A DNA stretch of 64,000 bases from NCBI RefSeq assembly GCF_017352155.2, contig NZ_CP071462.1, positions 1,550,001-1,614,000 of the forward strand, written 5' to 3'. Positions 26,462 through 34,317 of this stretch are shown piece after piece; position 1 is the stretch's first letter; every line of letters starts with the position of its first letter. Source of the stretch: Haloterrigena alkaliphila (GTDB taxonomy: Archaea > Halobacteriota > Halobacteria > Halobacteriales > Natrialbaceae). The translations under genes were made by a program, and so were the position numbers. The notes beneath the pieces are model-generated. The model was not told the origin of the DNA. It worked only from the letters and a program-made list of their open reading frames with translations, and ran no database searches.

Positions 26462-26565
26462 AACGGACGCTCGTAACCGTGGCCGATCCGTCGCCGATCG
26501 ATCGCGCTGTGAGTCCCGGCGGTCGAATCCGCCGCCCTCCGGCCTCGTCGGCGAGATGGACAAGA

Positions 26566-26572
26566 TTTTATG
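26566..26572 (+). promoter_or_regulatory. TATA-like box of the L39e operon
   Basis: TTTTATG about 29 bp before the rpl39e ATG, fitting a leaderless promoter for rpl39e-rpl31e-eif6. Confidence 0.6.
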
Positions 26573-26597
26573 CCAGCGTAGGCTACGTGCGGCTACT

Positions 26598-26750
26598 ATG
26601 GGTAAGAAAACGAAGGGCAAGAAGAAGCGACTTGCCAAACTCGAGAACCAGAACAGCCGCGTGCCGGCCTGGGTCATGATGAAGACCGACATGGACGTCC
26701 AGCGAAACCCCAAGCGCCGCAACTGGCGGCGCAATGACACTGACGAGTAA
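26598..26750 (+). CDS. rpl39e: 50S ribosomal protein L39e
   Basis: A 50-residue, strongly basic ribosomal protein ([15 protein letters not shown]...), the standard length. L39e lines the polypeptide exit tunnel of the large subunit. It is the first gene of an operon with rpl31e (2-bp gap) and eif6. Confidence 0.98.
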   Translation: MGKKTKGKKKRLAKLENQNSRVPAWVMMKTDMDVQRNPKRRNWRRNDTDE

Positions 26751-26752
26751 CG

Positions 26753-27031
26753 ATGAGCGCAAGTGATTTCGAGGAACGCGTCGTCACCGTTCCGCTGCGC
26801 GACGTCAAGAAGGGGGCCAACCACGAGGCCGCCGACTACGCGATGCGACTCGTCCGCGAACACCTCGCGAAACACTTCGCCGTCGACGAGGACGCCATCC
26901 GACTGGACCCCTCGATCAACGAAGAGGTCTGGTCGAACGGCCGAGCCAACCCGCCGCGAAAGCTGCGCGTCCGTGCGGCCCGCTTCGACGAAGAGGGTGA
27001 GGCCGTCGTCGAGGCCGAGGTCGCCGAGTAA
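26753..27031 (+). CDS. rpl31e: 50S ribosomal protein L31e
   Basis: A 92-residue L31e protein, located near the tunnel exit. The conserved 'VPLRDVKKG' and '[19 protein letters not shown]' segments are present, with the acidic adaptation typical of haloarchaea. It begins 2 bp after rpl39e and ends 2 bp before the eif6 TTG. Confidence 0.98.
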   Translation: MSASDFEERVVTVPLRDVKKGANHEAADYAMRLVREHLAKHFAVDEDAIRLDPSINEEVWSNGRANPPRKLRVRAARFDEEGEAVVEAEVAE

Positions 27032-27033
27032 AT

Positions 27034-27699
27034 TTGCTGCGTCTCGCCTTCGCCGGGTCGGCCTACGTCGGCGTCTTCGCCCGCGCGACCGACTCGTGCG
27101 TGCTCGTTCGCCCGGACGTCGACGACGACGTCGTCGCCGACCTGACCGACGAACTCGAGGTGCCCGCGGTCCAGACGACCGTCGGCGGCTCCTCGACGGT
27201 CGGCGCGCTAGCGACGGGTAACGAGAACGGCCTGCTCGTCAGTTCCCGCGTCCTCGAGTACGAACGCGACCGCCTCGAGGAGGCGGTCGACGTCCCCGTC
27301 GCGGAACTGCCGGGGAACATCAACGCCGCGGGCAACGTCGTGCTGGCGAACGACTACGGCGCGTACGTCCACCCCGACCTCCCACGGGAGACGGTCGAGA
27401 TCGTGAAAGACACCCTCGAGGTTCCCGTCGAACGCGGCGACCTCGCCGGCGTCCGCACCGTGGGAACGGCCGCCGTCGCGACCAACACCGGGGTGCTCTG
27501 TCATCCGAAGGCGACCGACGAGGAACTGGACGTCCTCGAGGAGGTTCTGGACGTCCGGGCCGATGTCGGCACCATCAACTACGGTGCGCCGCTGGTCGGC
27601 TCGGGGCTGATCGCCAACGAGGCCGGCTACGTCGTCGGCGAGGACACGACGGGGCCGGAACTGGGCCGGATCGAGGACGCCCTCGGCTATCTCGACTGA
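27034..27699 (+). CDS. eif6: Translation initiation factor 6 (aIF6)
   Basis: A 221-residue aIF6, the anti-association factor that binds the large ribosomal subunit and blocks 30S joining. Its five-fold pseudo-symmetric pentein repeats are visible as recurring 'GNxxxxxxxGxxxVxP' units. The start is TTG directly after the L31e stop. In many archaea rpl18a and pfdA follow at once; here two minus-strand genes (27793-29180) separate them. Confidence 0.96.
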   Translation: MLRLAFAGSAYVGVFARATDSCVLVRPDVDDDVVADLTDELEVPAVQTTVGGSSTVGALATGNENGLLVSSRVLEYERDRLEEAVDVPVAELPGNINAAGNVVLANDYGAYVHPDLPRETVEIVKDTLEVPVERGDLAGVRTVGTAAVATNTGVLCHPKATDEELDVLEEVLDVRADVGTINYGAPLVGSGLIANEAGYVVGEDTTGPELGRIEDALGYLD

Positions 27700-27792
27700 C
27701 CGTCGACCCCCGCTCTCGAGTCGCCCTGACTCCCGTTTTCACCGTTCGATCGCCGGTTCTCGAGCGATCCGTTCGTATCGTCCGAGGCCACG

Positions 27793-28809
27793 CTATCGCT
27801 GTGGCCTGATAACCAGTTTCCCGACCTGCTCCCGGTCGTCCATATTGCGGAACGCCCGCGCCGTCTCCGCGAGCGGGTACTGCTCGGCGACGACCGGTTC
27901 GAGGCGGCCGTCGGCGACGAACCCGACGAGCCGCTCGAGGTCGGGCTGGGTCCCGAGGGTGCTCCCCAGGATGCGTTTGTGGCCGTAATAGAGGTCTCGA
28001 GCGTCGAACTCGGGGTACTGGCCAGCGGTGCGTCCGCAGATGACCATCGCGCCGTTCGTCCGGAGGACTTCGGCGCCGACGCGGGTGTAGGGGCCGCCGA
28101 GGTGGTTGATCGTCACGTCGACCTCGCCGACCCGTTCGACGGCCTCCCGGATCTCGTCGGGATCGCCGGCGTGAATCGCGTGCTCCAGCCCCTCCCGTTC
28201 GACGCGCTCGAGTTTCGTCGCCGACGTCGAGGTGCCGATCGTCTCCGCGCCCATCAGCGACGCGAGTTGCACCGCAGCGATTCCGACGCCGCCGGTCGCG
28301 CCGGGGACGAACACGCGGTCGCCCGCGCCGGTATCGCCCCGCTCGAGCATCCGGTAAGCGGTCACGTAGGCGATCGGAAGCGCGGCCGCGTCGACGACGT
28401 CGACCGCGTCGGGAAGCGGGACGAGGCGGCTGGCGTCGACGAGCGCTCGCTCGGCGAACGCCCCGTCGTAGCTGCCGTAGTTCTCGCACATGTTCTCCGG
28501 GCCGTCGCGACAGAACCGACACTCGCCGCAGGTATTCAGGGGGCAGAGGACGACCCGATCGCCCTCCGCGACCCTCGAGACGTTCGGGCCCGTCTCCGCC
28601 ACGGTGCCGGCGAGGTCGCCGCCCGGAACGAACGGGAACTCCTCGTCGCCGAGCCGCCCGTCGTCGTGGATCTTCCAGAGATCGCGGTGGTTGAGCGCCG
28701 CCGCCTCGACGCGGACGACCGCCTCGCCGCGCTCGGGCGTCGGATCGGGACGCTGCTGCACCTCGATTTCGTCGATACTCTCGCCGGCAGTGAACGCCGC
28801 GACACGCAT
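27793..28809 (-). CDS. Zinc-type quinone oxidoreductase / alcohol dehydrogenase family
   Basis: A 338-residue MDR oxidoreductase. A full structural zinc motif is present (C-x2-C-x2-C-x7-C, CGECRFCRDGPENMC). The catalytic zinc Cys/His set is not canonical (NHRDLWK and GGDLAG), so it is closer to the quinone oxidoreductase subgroup. The dinucleotide loop is GATGGVGIAA, and 'GTSTSATKLERV' after beta-2 suggests NADP(H). It lies on the opposite strand within the ribosomal/secretion cluster, with the ASCH gene upstream on the same strand. Confidence 0.9.
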   Translation of the reverse strand: MRVAAFTAGESIDEIEVQQRPDPTPERGEAVVRVEAAALNHRDLWKIHDDGRLGDEEFPFVPGGDLAGTVAETGPNVSRVAEGDRVVLCPLNTCGECRFCRDGPENMCENYGSYDGAFAERALVDASRLVPLPDAVDVVDAAALPIAYVTAYRMLERGDTGAGDRVFVPGATGGVGIAAVQLASLMGAETIGTSTSATKLERVEREGLEHAIHAGDPDEIREAVERVGEVDVTINHLGGPYTRVGAEVLRTNGAMVICGRTAGQYPEFDARDLYYGHKRILGSTLGTQPDLERLVGFVADGRLEPVVAEQYPLAETARAFRNMDDREQVGKLVIRPQR

Positions 28810-28868
28810 GCGATGAGCTATCGAGTCTCGAACGGATAGGTGTATTCGCCGTCCCGGCCGCCCGACGC

Positions 28869-29180
28869 TTACCGGGGTTCGAACCGGTGGCGGACGACCT
28901 CGCTGTCGTCGTCCCACTCGAAGTTCTCGTGGGCGCGCTCGAGCATTCGCCGATATCCCTCGAGGTCGTCCATCCCCTCCGCCTGCGCGTCCTCGTCGGT
29001 CAGGTCGCCGAGCCGGCGCTCGGTCACGTCGGTCACCTCGAACGCGGTTCCGTCGATGGCGAACGTGTCGCCCTCGTCGGCGTACCGGTGGCCGCGGTGG
29101 ATCTGGGTGACGTCGCCCTCGAGAGCCTGGCTTCGCATTCGCTCGCTGGGCAGTAACTCCTCGGACTCGAGTTCGCTCAT
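28869..29180 (-). CDS. ASCH-domain protein
   Basis: A 103-residue small beta-barrel protein of the ASCH (PUA-like) superfamily, thought to bind RNA. The family pattern shows in 'DVTQIHRGHRYADEGDTFAIDGTAFEV' spacing and the helix with EGMDDLEGYRR. Specific function unknown. It is probably cotranscribed with the oxidoreductase 59 bp downstream. Confidence 0.82.
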   Translation of the reverse strand: MSELESEELLPSERMRSQALEGDVTQIHRGHRYADEGDTFAIDGTAFEVTDVTERRLGDLTDEDAQAEGMDDLEGYRRMLERAHENFEWDDDSEVVRHRFEPR

Positions 29181-29385
29181 GGGAGGTCGTACGTGATCGC
29201 ACGCAAAATCGTTATGGTGCGGATATCGTCGACGACCGCGCTCTCCCGGTACGCTACGGACGGATCGTCGGACCGGCGGCCCGGCCAGATATCGCGCGTA
29301 TCGACGGTATTTCGCCCCGATCGAGATCCTGGCCTGCCTCCGACGGAAAGGAACATTCTTCCGACTGCCTGCCGGAGTGTGTGCC

Positions 29386-29562
29386 ATGAGTCAGTTTACG
29401 GTCACCGGTCGTTTCGAGAATCGCGACGGGTACGCGCCGTTCGAAACGTCGGTCGACGCCGAAAACGAGAACGTCGCCCGCGAGTACGTTCTCTCTCGAC
29501 TCGGCAGTCAGCACGGACTGAAGCGGACGCAGATCGAACTCGAGGAGGTCGACCCACAATGA
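29386..29562 (+). CDS. rpl18a: 50S ribosomal protein L18a/LX
   Basis: A 58-residue archaeal LX (L20a/L18a) protein with start MSQFTVTGRF. The conserved 'FETSVDAENE' and 'REYVLSRLGSQHGLKR' are present. Its stop overlaps the pfdA start (ATGA). A Shine-Dalgarno-like GGAG lies 10 bp before the ATG. Confidence 0.95.
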   Translation: MSQFTVTGRFENRDGYAPFETSVDAENENVAREYVLSRLGSQHGLKRTQIELEEVDPQ

Positions 29563-30011
29563 GTCAGCAACAACTACAGCAGCTTTCCCAGGAGCTTCAG
29601 GAGATCGAAGAACAGATCGAGGCCCTCAACGAGAACGTCGAGGCCATCCAGCAACAGAAGAGCGAGACCGACGAGGCCATCGAGGCCCTCGAGACGCTCG
29701 AGACCGACTCGACGGTACAGGTCCCGATCGGCGGCGGGGCCTACCTCCGTGCGAGCATCGAGGACATCGACGAAGTGATCGTCGAACTCGGCGCCGACTA
29801 CGCCGCGGAGTTCGAACAGGACGGCGCTATCGACGCCCTCGAGAGCAAGAAAGAGAACCTCGACGACCGCATCGACGAGGTCAACTCGGAGATCGCCGAA
29901 CTCGAGACCGAGAGCGAGGAACTCGAGCAGCAGGCCCAGCAGCTTCAACAGCAGGCGATGCAACAGCAGATGCAGCAGATGGGCCAGGGTCAGCAACAGC
30001 CCGACGAGTAA
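29559..30011 (+). CDS. pfdA: Prefoldin subunit alpha
   Basis: A 150-residue prefoldin alpha subunit, part of the hexameric cytoplasmic chaperone that hands unfolded proteins to the thermosome. Long N- and C-terminal coiled coils flank a central hairpin region (VQVPIGGGAYLRASI). The C-terminus is a Gln-rich tail (QQQMQQMGQGQQQ). Coupled to rpl18a by ATGA and followed 21 bp later by ftsY. Confidence 0.96.
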   Translation: MSQQQLQQLSQELQEIEEQIEALNENVEAIQQQKSETDEAIEALETLETDSTVQVPIGGGAYLRASIEDIDEVIVELGADYAAEFEQDGAIDALESKKENLDDRIDEVNSEIAELETESEELEQQAQQLQQQAMQQQMQQMGQGQQQPDE

Positions 30012-30032
30012 CGAGGGGCCTTCTTTCCCACC

Positions 30033-31577
30033 ATGTTTGACAACCTGAAGGACAAGCTCGGGAGCTTCCGGAAAGACGCCGAAGAGGCCGCCGAAGAGAA
30101 CGTCGAGGACGTCGACGAGGACGACCTCGAGGCGGCGGAACTCGAGGACGCCGAGGCGGCCGACGCCGACGGTGCGGCCGACGCCAGCGAGGCGGCGGCG
30201 CCGACCGACGCCGAAGCCGAGGTGACGACCGACGACGCGACGGCCGAACCCGACGCTCCTGATACTACCGGTGAACCGGTCGACGACGGCGTCGACGAGC
30301 CAGCGAGCGACCGCGAGGCCGAGACGGCGGCGACCGAGACGCCGGAGCCGACCGAGACGGCGGAGGTCAGCGCCGAGGCGGAGGCCGACGCCGGGACGGA
30401 ACCCGCGTCGTCCCCTGCAGGAGTCGAGGCCGAGACGTCGTCGACGGACGAGCCGTCGGCCGCGGAGCCGGCGACCGAACCCGAATCGGACCCCGAAGCC
30501 GAGTCCGAGGCGGAATCCGGACTCGACCTCAAGGGGATGATCGAACGGGGCAGCGAAGCCGACGAGTCGACGGACACGGCCGATACGGACGAGCCGGCCG
30601 GTCCAGTCGAGACGGACGAACCGGCGGACGCCGAGGCAGCCGAGACGGCCGACGCTGCGGCGGCCGAGGACGACGCCGACGAGAGCTCGACCGGCTTCGG
30701 TGCCAAAGCGCGCTCGCTCGTCAAGGGGAAGTTCGTCATCGAAGAGGAGGACCTCGAGGGCCCGCTCCACGAACTCGAGATGGCGTTGCTCTCGAGCGAC
30801 GTGGAGATGGGGGTCGCCGAGGAGATCCTCGACAACATCCGCGACGAACTGGTCGGCGAGACGCGGACCTTCACGACGTCGACCGGCGAGGTCGTCGAGG
30901 AGGCCCTGCGCGACGCCATCTACGACGTGATCAGCGTCGGCCAGTTCGACTTCGACGAGCGCGTCGCCGACGCGGACAAGCCGGTCACCATCGTCTTCAC
31001 GGGTGTCAACGGCGTCGGGAAGACCACCTCGATCGCCAAACTGAGCCGTTACTTCGAACGGCAGGGCTACTCGACGGTGATGGCCAACGGCGACACCTAC
31101 CGCGCCGGCGCCAACGAGCAGATCCAGGAGCACGCCGACGCCCTGGGAACGAAGTGCATCAGCCACGAACAGGGTGGCGACCCCGCGGCGGTACTCTACG
31201 ACGCCGTCGAGTACGCCGAGGCCAACGACATCGACGTCGTGCTGGGCGACACCGCCGGTCGCCTTCACACGAACGAGGGACTGATGGATCAACTCGAGAA
31301 GATCGACCGGGTCGTCGGTCCCGACATGACGCTGTTCGTCGACGAGGCGGTCGCGGGCCAGGACGCGGTCAACCGCGCCCGCGAGTTCGACGAGGCCGCC
31401 GAGATCGACGGCGCGATCCTGACGAAAGCCGACGCCGACTCCAACGGCGGTGCGGCGATCTCGGTCGCTCACGTCACCGGGAAGCCGATCCTCTTCCTCG
31501 GCGTCGGGCAGGGGTACGACGACATCGAGCGGTTCGATCCCGACGAGATGCTCGACCGACTGCTCGAGGAGGAGTAG
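30033..31577 (+). CDS. ftsY: SRP receptor FtsY
   Basis: The 514-residue SRP receptor GTPase that docks SRP-ribosome complexes at the membrane. Residues about 15-225 are an Ala/Asp/Glu/Thr-rich acidic A domain, long for the family. The NG domain follows: GVNGVGKTTSIAKLS (G1), DTYRAGA, DTAGRLHTN (G3), and TKAD (G4). The last gene of the rpl18a-pfdA-ftsY unit; its partner Ffh is at 54106. Confidence 0.97.
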   Translation: MFDNLKDKLGSFRKDAEEAAEENVEDVDEDDLEAAELEDAEAADADGAADASEAAAPTDAEAEVTTDDATAEPDAPDTTGEPVDDGVDEPASDREAETAATETPEPTETAEVSAEAEADAGTEPASSPAGVEAETSSTDEPSAAEPATEPESDPEAESEAESGLDLKGMIERGSEADESTDTADTDEPAGPVETDEPADAEAAETADAAAAEDDADESSTGFGAKARSLVKGKFVIEEEDLEGPLHELEMALLSSDVEMGVAEEILDNIRDELVGETRTFTTSTGEVVEEALRDAIYDVISVGQFDFDERVADADKPVTIVFTGVNGVGKTTSIAKLSRYFERQGYSTVMANGDTYRAGANEQIQEHADALGTKCISHEQGGDPAAVLYDAVEYAEANDIDVVLGDTAGRLHTNEGLMDQLEKIDRVVGPDMTLFVDEAVAGQDAVNRAREFDEAAEIDGAILTKADADSNGGAAISVAHVTGKPILFLGVGQGYDDIERFDPDEMLDRLLEEE

Positions 31578-31671
31578 TCGCCGGTCGCTCACTTCGACGC
31601 CACTCGTCGGCCCCGTTCGACGCGAATCCGGTTATTCTACAACCTCTACCGAAGAATACGAAAAGTACATA

Positions 31672-31690
31672 TAATGTCTCTTTGACATTA
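31672..31690. promoter_or_regulatory. Operator-like inverted repeat at lipoprotein promoter
   Basis: Perfect 7-bp arms TAATGTC and GACATTA with a 5-base spacer, ending 4 bases before the ATG at 31695 and overlapping the downstream side of a TATA-like TACATATAA (31667-31675). Confidence 0.55.
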
Positions 31691-31694
31691 CGGT

Positions 31695-32273
31695 ATGCGC
31701 AGGCCCCGCTCTCGCCGTGCCCTCCTCGCCTCGCTACTGCCGGTTACCGCCGGATTGACGGGCTGTTCCGACAGTCAGCTGCCGGAGTCGGACGAACCGC
31801 TCGAGTCCGGCGTCGTGCCGGTCGACGCGTACGACTGTACCGACACCGAGCGTCCACGACCGGCTACGCCGCCCGTCGACGACGCACTCGAACCGGCATC
31901 CTACCCCGACCCGTCGGAGCCGTTGCTCGACGACGTCGATCAGTTCGTCCGCGACTTCGAAGCGACGTACCGGCGAAACGCCTTCATCGAGGCGTTCGGG
32001 ACGGAGACGCGAGCATTCGACTTCCGGTTCGGAACGCGCCGGACGGACGAGGTCGAGTCGGAGTCCGACCGCGACGCCGCGCTGGTGTCGATGGTCTACC
32101 ACCTCGAGACCGAGACGGCAACGGGGGGCGAACGACCGGAGTGGGCGACCCGCGTCACGTACTACGTCGACGAGAATATCGTCCTCCGGGCGCGCTACGA
32201 CGGGATCGCGAACGGCCCCGAGTTCGAACCCGATCCGCGGAGTGCGGGCGAACCGGTAGCGTGTTTCGACTGA
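31695..32273 (+). CDS. Putative lipoprotein of unknown function
   Basis: A 192-residue exported protein. The basic N-terminus MRRPRSRRALLASLL with lipobox LTGC (Cys near 24) indicates a lipoprotein; the RSRRALL stretch may be a Tat signal. The mature part has a region of short polar Pro/Asp segments and then an alpha/beta domain with two Cys (near 51 and 190). I recognise no family. The operator-like repeat at 31672-31690 suggests dedicated control. Confidence 0.75.
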   Translation: MRRPRSRRALLASLLPVTAGLTGCSDSQLPESDEPLESGVVPVDAYDCTDTERPRPATPPVDDALEPASYPDPSEPLLDDVDQFVRDFEATYRRNAFIEAFGTETRAFDFRFGTRRTDEVESESDRDAALVSMVYHLETETATGGERPEWATRVTYYVDENIVLRARYDGIANGPEFEPDPRSAGEPVACFD

Positions 32274-32551
32274 GCGCGATCGTTTCGGAGCGCGTGGCCG
32301 GCCGTCCCCGTCGCGACGCGACTCAGTTCGCGTCGGTCGCTCGGATCTCGGATAATGTGGCCGCTATCGGTGACGCGTTTCGAGACGGTGGTCTGTCGCC
32401 GCCCGTCTGCCACCCTCACAGGGATTATCTCCTCGTGACCGACCGCTGGGGCAGCCACGATGAGGCAATATTTACTGGTGCAAACGACCCTCGTCATGAT
32501 TCGCCCCTTTGCAGGGTGGTATAGGCTTCGGGTGATACTACCCGCTAAACG

Positions 32552-32620
32552 ATGGCTCTTTACGATAGTGTGATCGCTCTGCTGGCGACTGGCGACGCTT
32601 CCCAGTGGTGGTCCGAATGA
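32552..32620 (+). CDS. 22-residue leader ORF coupled to siroheme reductase
   Basis: An ATG-initiated frame of 22 codons (MALYDSVIALL...SQWWSE). Its TGA stop overlaps the siroheme reductase ATG in ATGA, as in translationally coupled genes. Two adjacent Trp codons precede the end. An AT-rich box (ATATTTACT, about 32467-32475) lies upstream. It may be a real micro-protein or a regulatory leader peptide; 32274-32551 otherwise holds no gene. Confidence 0.45.
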   Translation: MALYDSVIALLATGDASQWWSE

Positions 32621-34317
32621 ACACGACGGAACAGTACAAGCAGAACAAGCACCCGCTCGACGTGATCGACGACGTCTACGACTACGCCGAGGACGAACTC
32701 TCCTTCGAGGAGATCGAGGAGCGCGCCGGCGGCGGCGAGTGGGAGCGCCTGAAGTGGGCCGGGATGTACGCCCAGAAGCAGGAGGGCTACTTCATGATCC
32801 GGACCAAGGTCCCGGGCGGGAAGCTCACCCCCGAACAGGCCGAGGTCATCGGCGAGGTCACGGACGACCTCGCCGTCGCGCCCGACGAGTACGGCGGCGC
32901 GGAGCAGAACGAACTCTGGGGAGACGCCTACCTCGACATCACGACCCGACAGGACATCCAGAAACACTGGATCCGCGTCGAAGACGTTCCCGAGATGTGG
33001 GAGCGCTACGACGAGGTCGGCCTGACGACGGTCCAGGGCTGCGGTGACTCGGCCCGGAACGTGCTGGGCTGTCCCGCCGCCGGACTCGACGACCACGAGT
33101 GTTTCAACGCCCAGCCGGTCATCGACGCCGTCTCCGAGTTCTTCACGAACAACCGCGAGTACGCCAACCTCCCGCGGAAGTTCAAGATCACGATCACCGG
33201 CTGCGCTCACGACTGCGCGCAGTCCCAGATCAACGACGTCGGACTGGTTCCCGCGAAGAAGGAGATAAACGGCGAGCACCTCTACGGCTTCCACGCTCGC
33301 GTCGGCGGCGGCCTCTCCGACGGGCCGCGGATGGGCTCCGAACTGGACGTCTTCATCAGGCCCGAGGACGCCGTCGAGTTCTGTCGCGCCGTCGCCCAGA
33401 CGTTCAAGGAACTGGGCGACCGCAACAACCGCGGCGTCTGCCGCATGCGATACCTCGTCGAACAGATGGGCCCCGAGAAGTTCGAGGAGGCCATCCGCGA
33501 CCGCTGTACCGTCGACCTGCCGACCGGCGGCGAGAACCTGACCGTCGGCTACCAGGGCGACCACGTCGGCGTTCACGAGCAGAAACAGGACGGGCTCAAC
33601 TACGTCGGCTTCAACGTGATCGCCGGCCGCACGGGCGGCGACGAGTTCGCCGCGGCCGCCCGCGCCGCCGAGAAGTACGGCACCGAGGACGCCTCCGTGC
33701 GCCTCGCGACCGATCAGAACTTCCTCATCACCCACATTCCCGACGAGAACGTCGACGACCTGCTCGCGGAGCCGTTCGCACAGGAGTACAGCCCCGATCC
33801 GGGGCCGTTCTCCCGCGGCGCGGTCGGCTGCACGGGCAACGAGTTCTGTAACTACGCGATCATCGAGACGAAGAAGCGCACCAAGCGCTGGGCTCGCGAA
33901 CTCGACGAGCGCATCGACGTCCCCGACGACATCGAGGCCATCCGGATGCACATGTCCGGCTGTTCCGCGTCGTGCGCCCAGCCCCAGATCGCGGACATCG
34001 GCTTCCGCGGCGAGACCGTCAAGGTCGACGACGAGAACAGCACCAACGCGGAGGGCGACAACATCGTCGAGGGCATGGACTTCGGACTCGGCGGCTCGCT
34101 CGGCGCGGACAACGAGTTCCTCGACTGGGTCGAGAACGCTGTCCCCGCCCACGCCGTGATCCCCGCCCTCGAGCAGCTGTTCGAGGCCTACAGCGAGGGC
34201 CGCGAGGGCGGCGAGAAGTTCTACGAGTGGTGTCGCCGCGTCGACAACGAGCGACTCCGACAGATCATGCAAGGAGCCGACGCGCCGGTCGCGCGAGGTG
34301 TTGCTCATGGGGACTAA
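32617..34317 (+). CDS. Siroheme nitrite/sulfite reductase
   Basis: A 566-residue assimilatory siroheme-[4Fe-4S] reductase. The ferredoxin-like half-domains repeat twice. The cluster/siroheme cysteines are C405-x5-C411 and C449-x3-C453 (GCTGNEFC and GCSASCAQ). The family covers nitrite reductase (nirA-like) and sulfite reductase; sequence alone does not decide the substrate here. The overlapping downstream gene encodes a FrhB-like Fe-S flavoprotein, which suggests the electron donor is delivered by that protein and possibly F420H2 instead of plain ferredoxin. Confidence 0.92.
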   Translation: MNTTEQYKQNKHPLDVIDDVYDYAEDELSFEEIEERAGGGEWERLKWAGMYAQKQEGYFMIRTKVPGGKLTPEQAEVIGEVTDDLAVAPDEYGGAEQNELWGDAYLDITTRQDIQKHWIRVEDVPEMWERYDEVGLTTVQGCGDSARNVLGCPAAGLDDHECFNAQPVIDAVSEFFTNNREYANLPRKFKITITGCAHDCAQSQINDVGLVPAKKEINGEHLYGFHARVGGGLSDGPRMGSELDVFIRPEDAVEFCRAVAQTFKELGDRNNRGVCRMRYLVEQMGPEKFEEAIRDRCTVDLPTGGENLTVGYQGDHVGVHEQKQDGLNYVGFNVIAGRTGGDEFAAAARAAEKYGTEDASVRLATDQNFLITHIPDENVDDLLAEPFAQEYSPDPGPFSRGAVGCTGNEFCNYAIIETKKRTKRWARELDERIDVPDDIEAIRMHMSGCSASCAQPQIADIGFRGETVKVDDENSTNAEGDNIVEGMDFGLGGSLGADNEFLDWVENAVPAHAVIPALEQLFEAYSEGREGGEKFYEWCRRVDNERLRQIMQGADAPVARGVAHGD

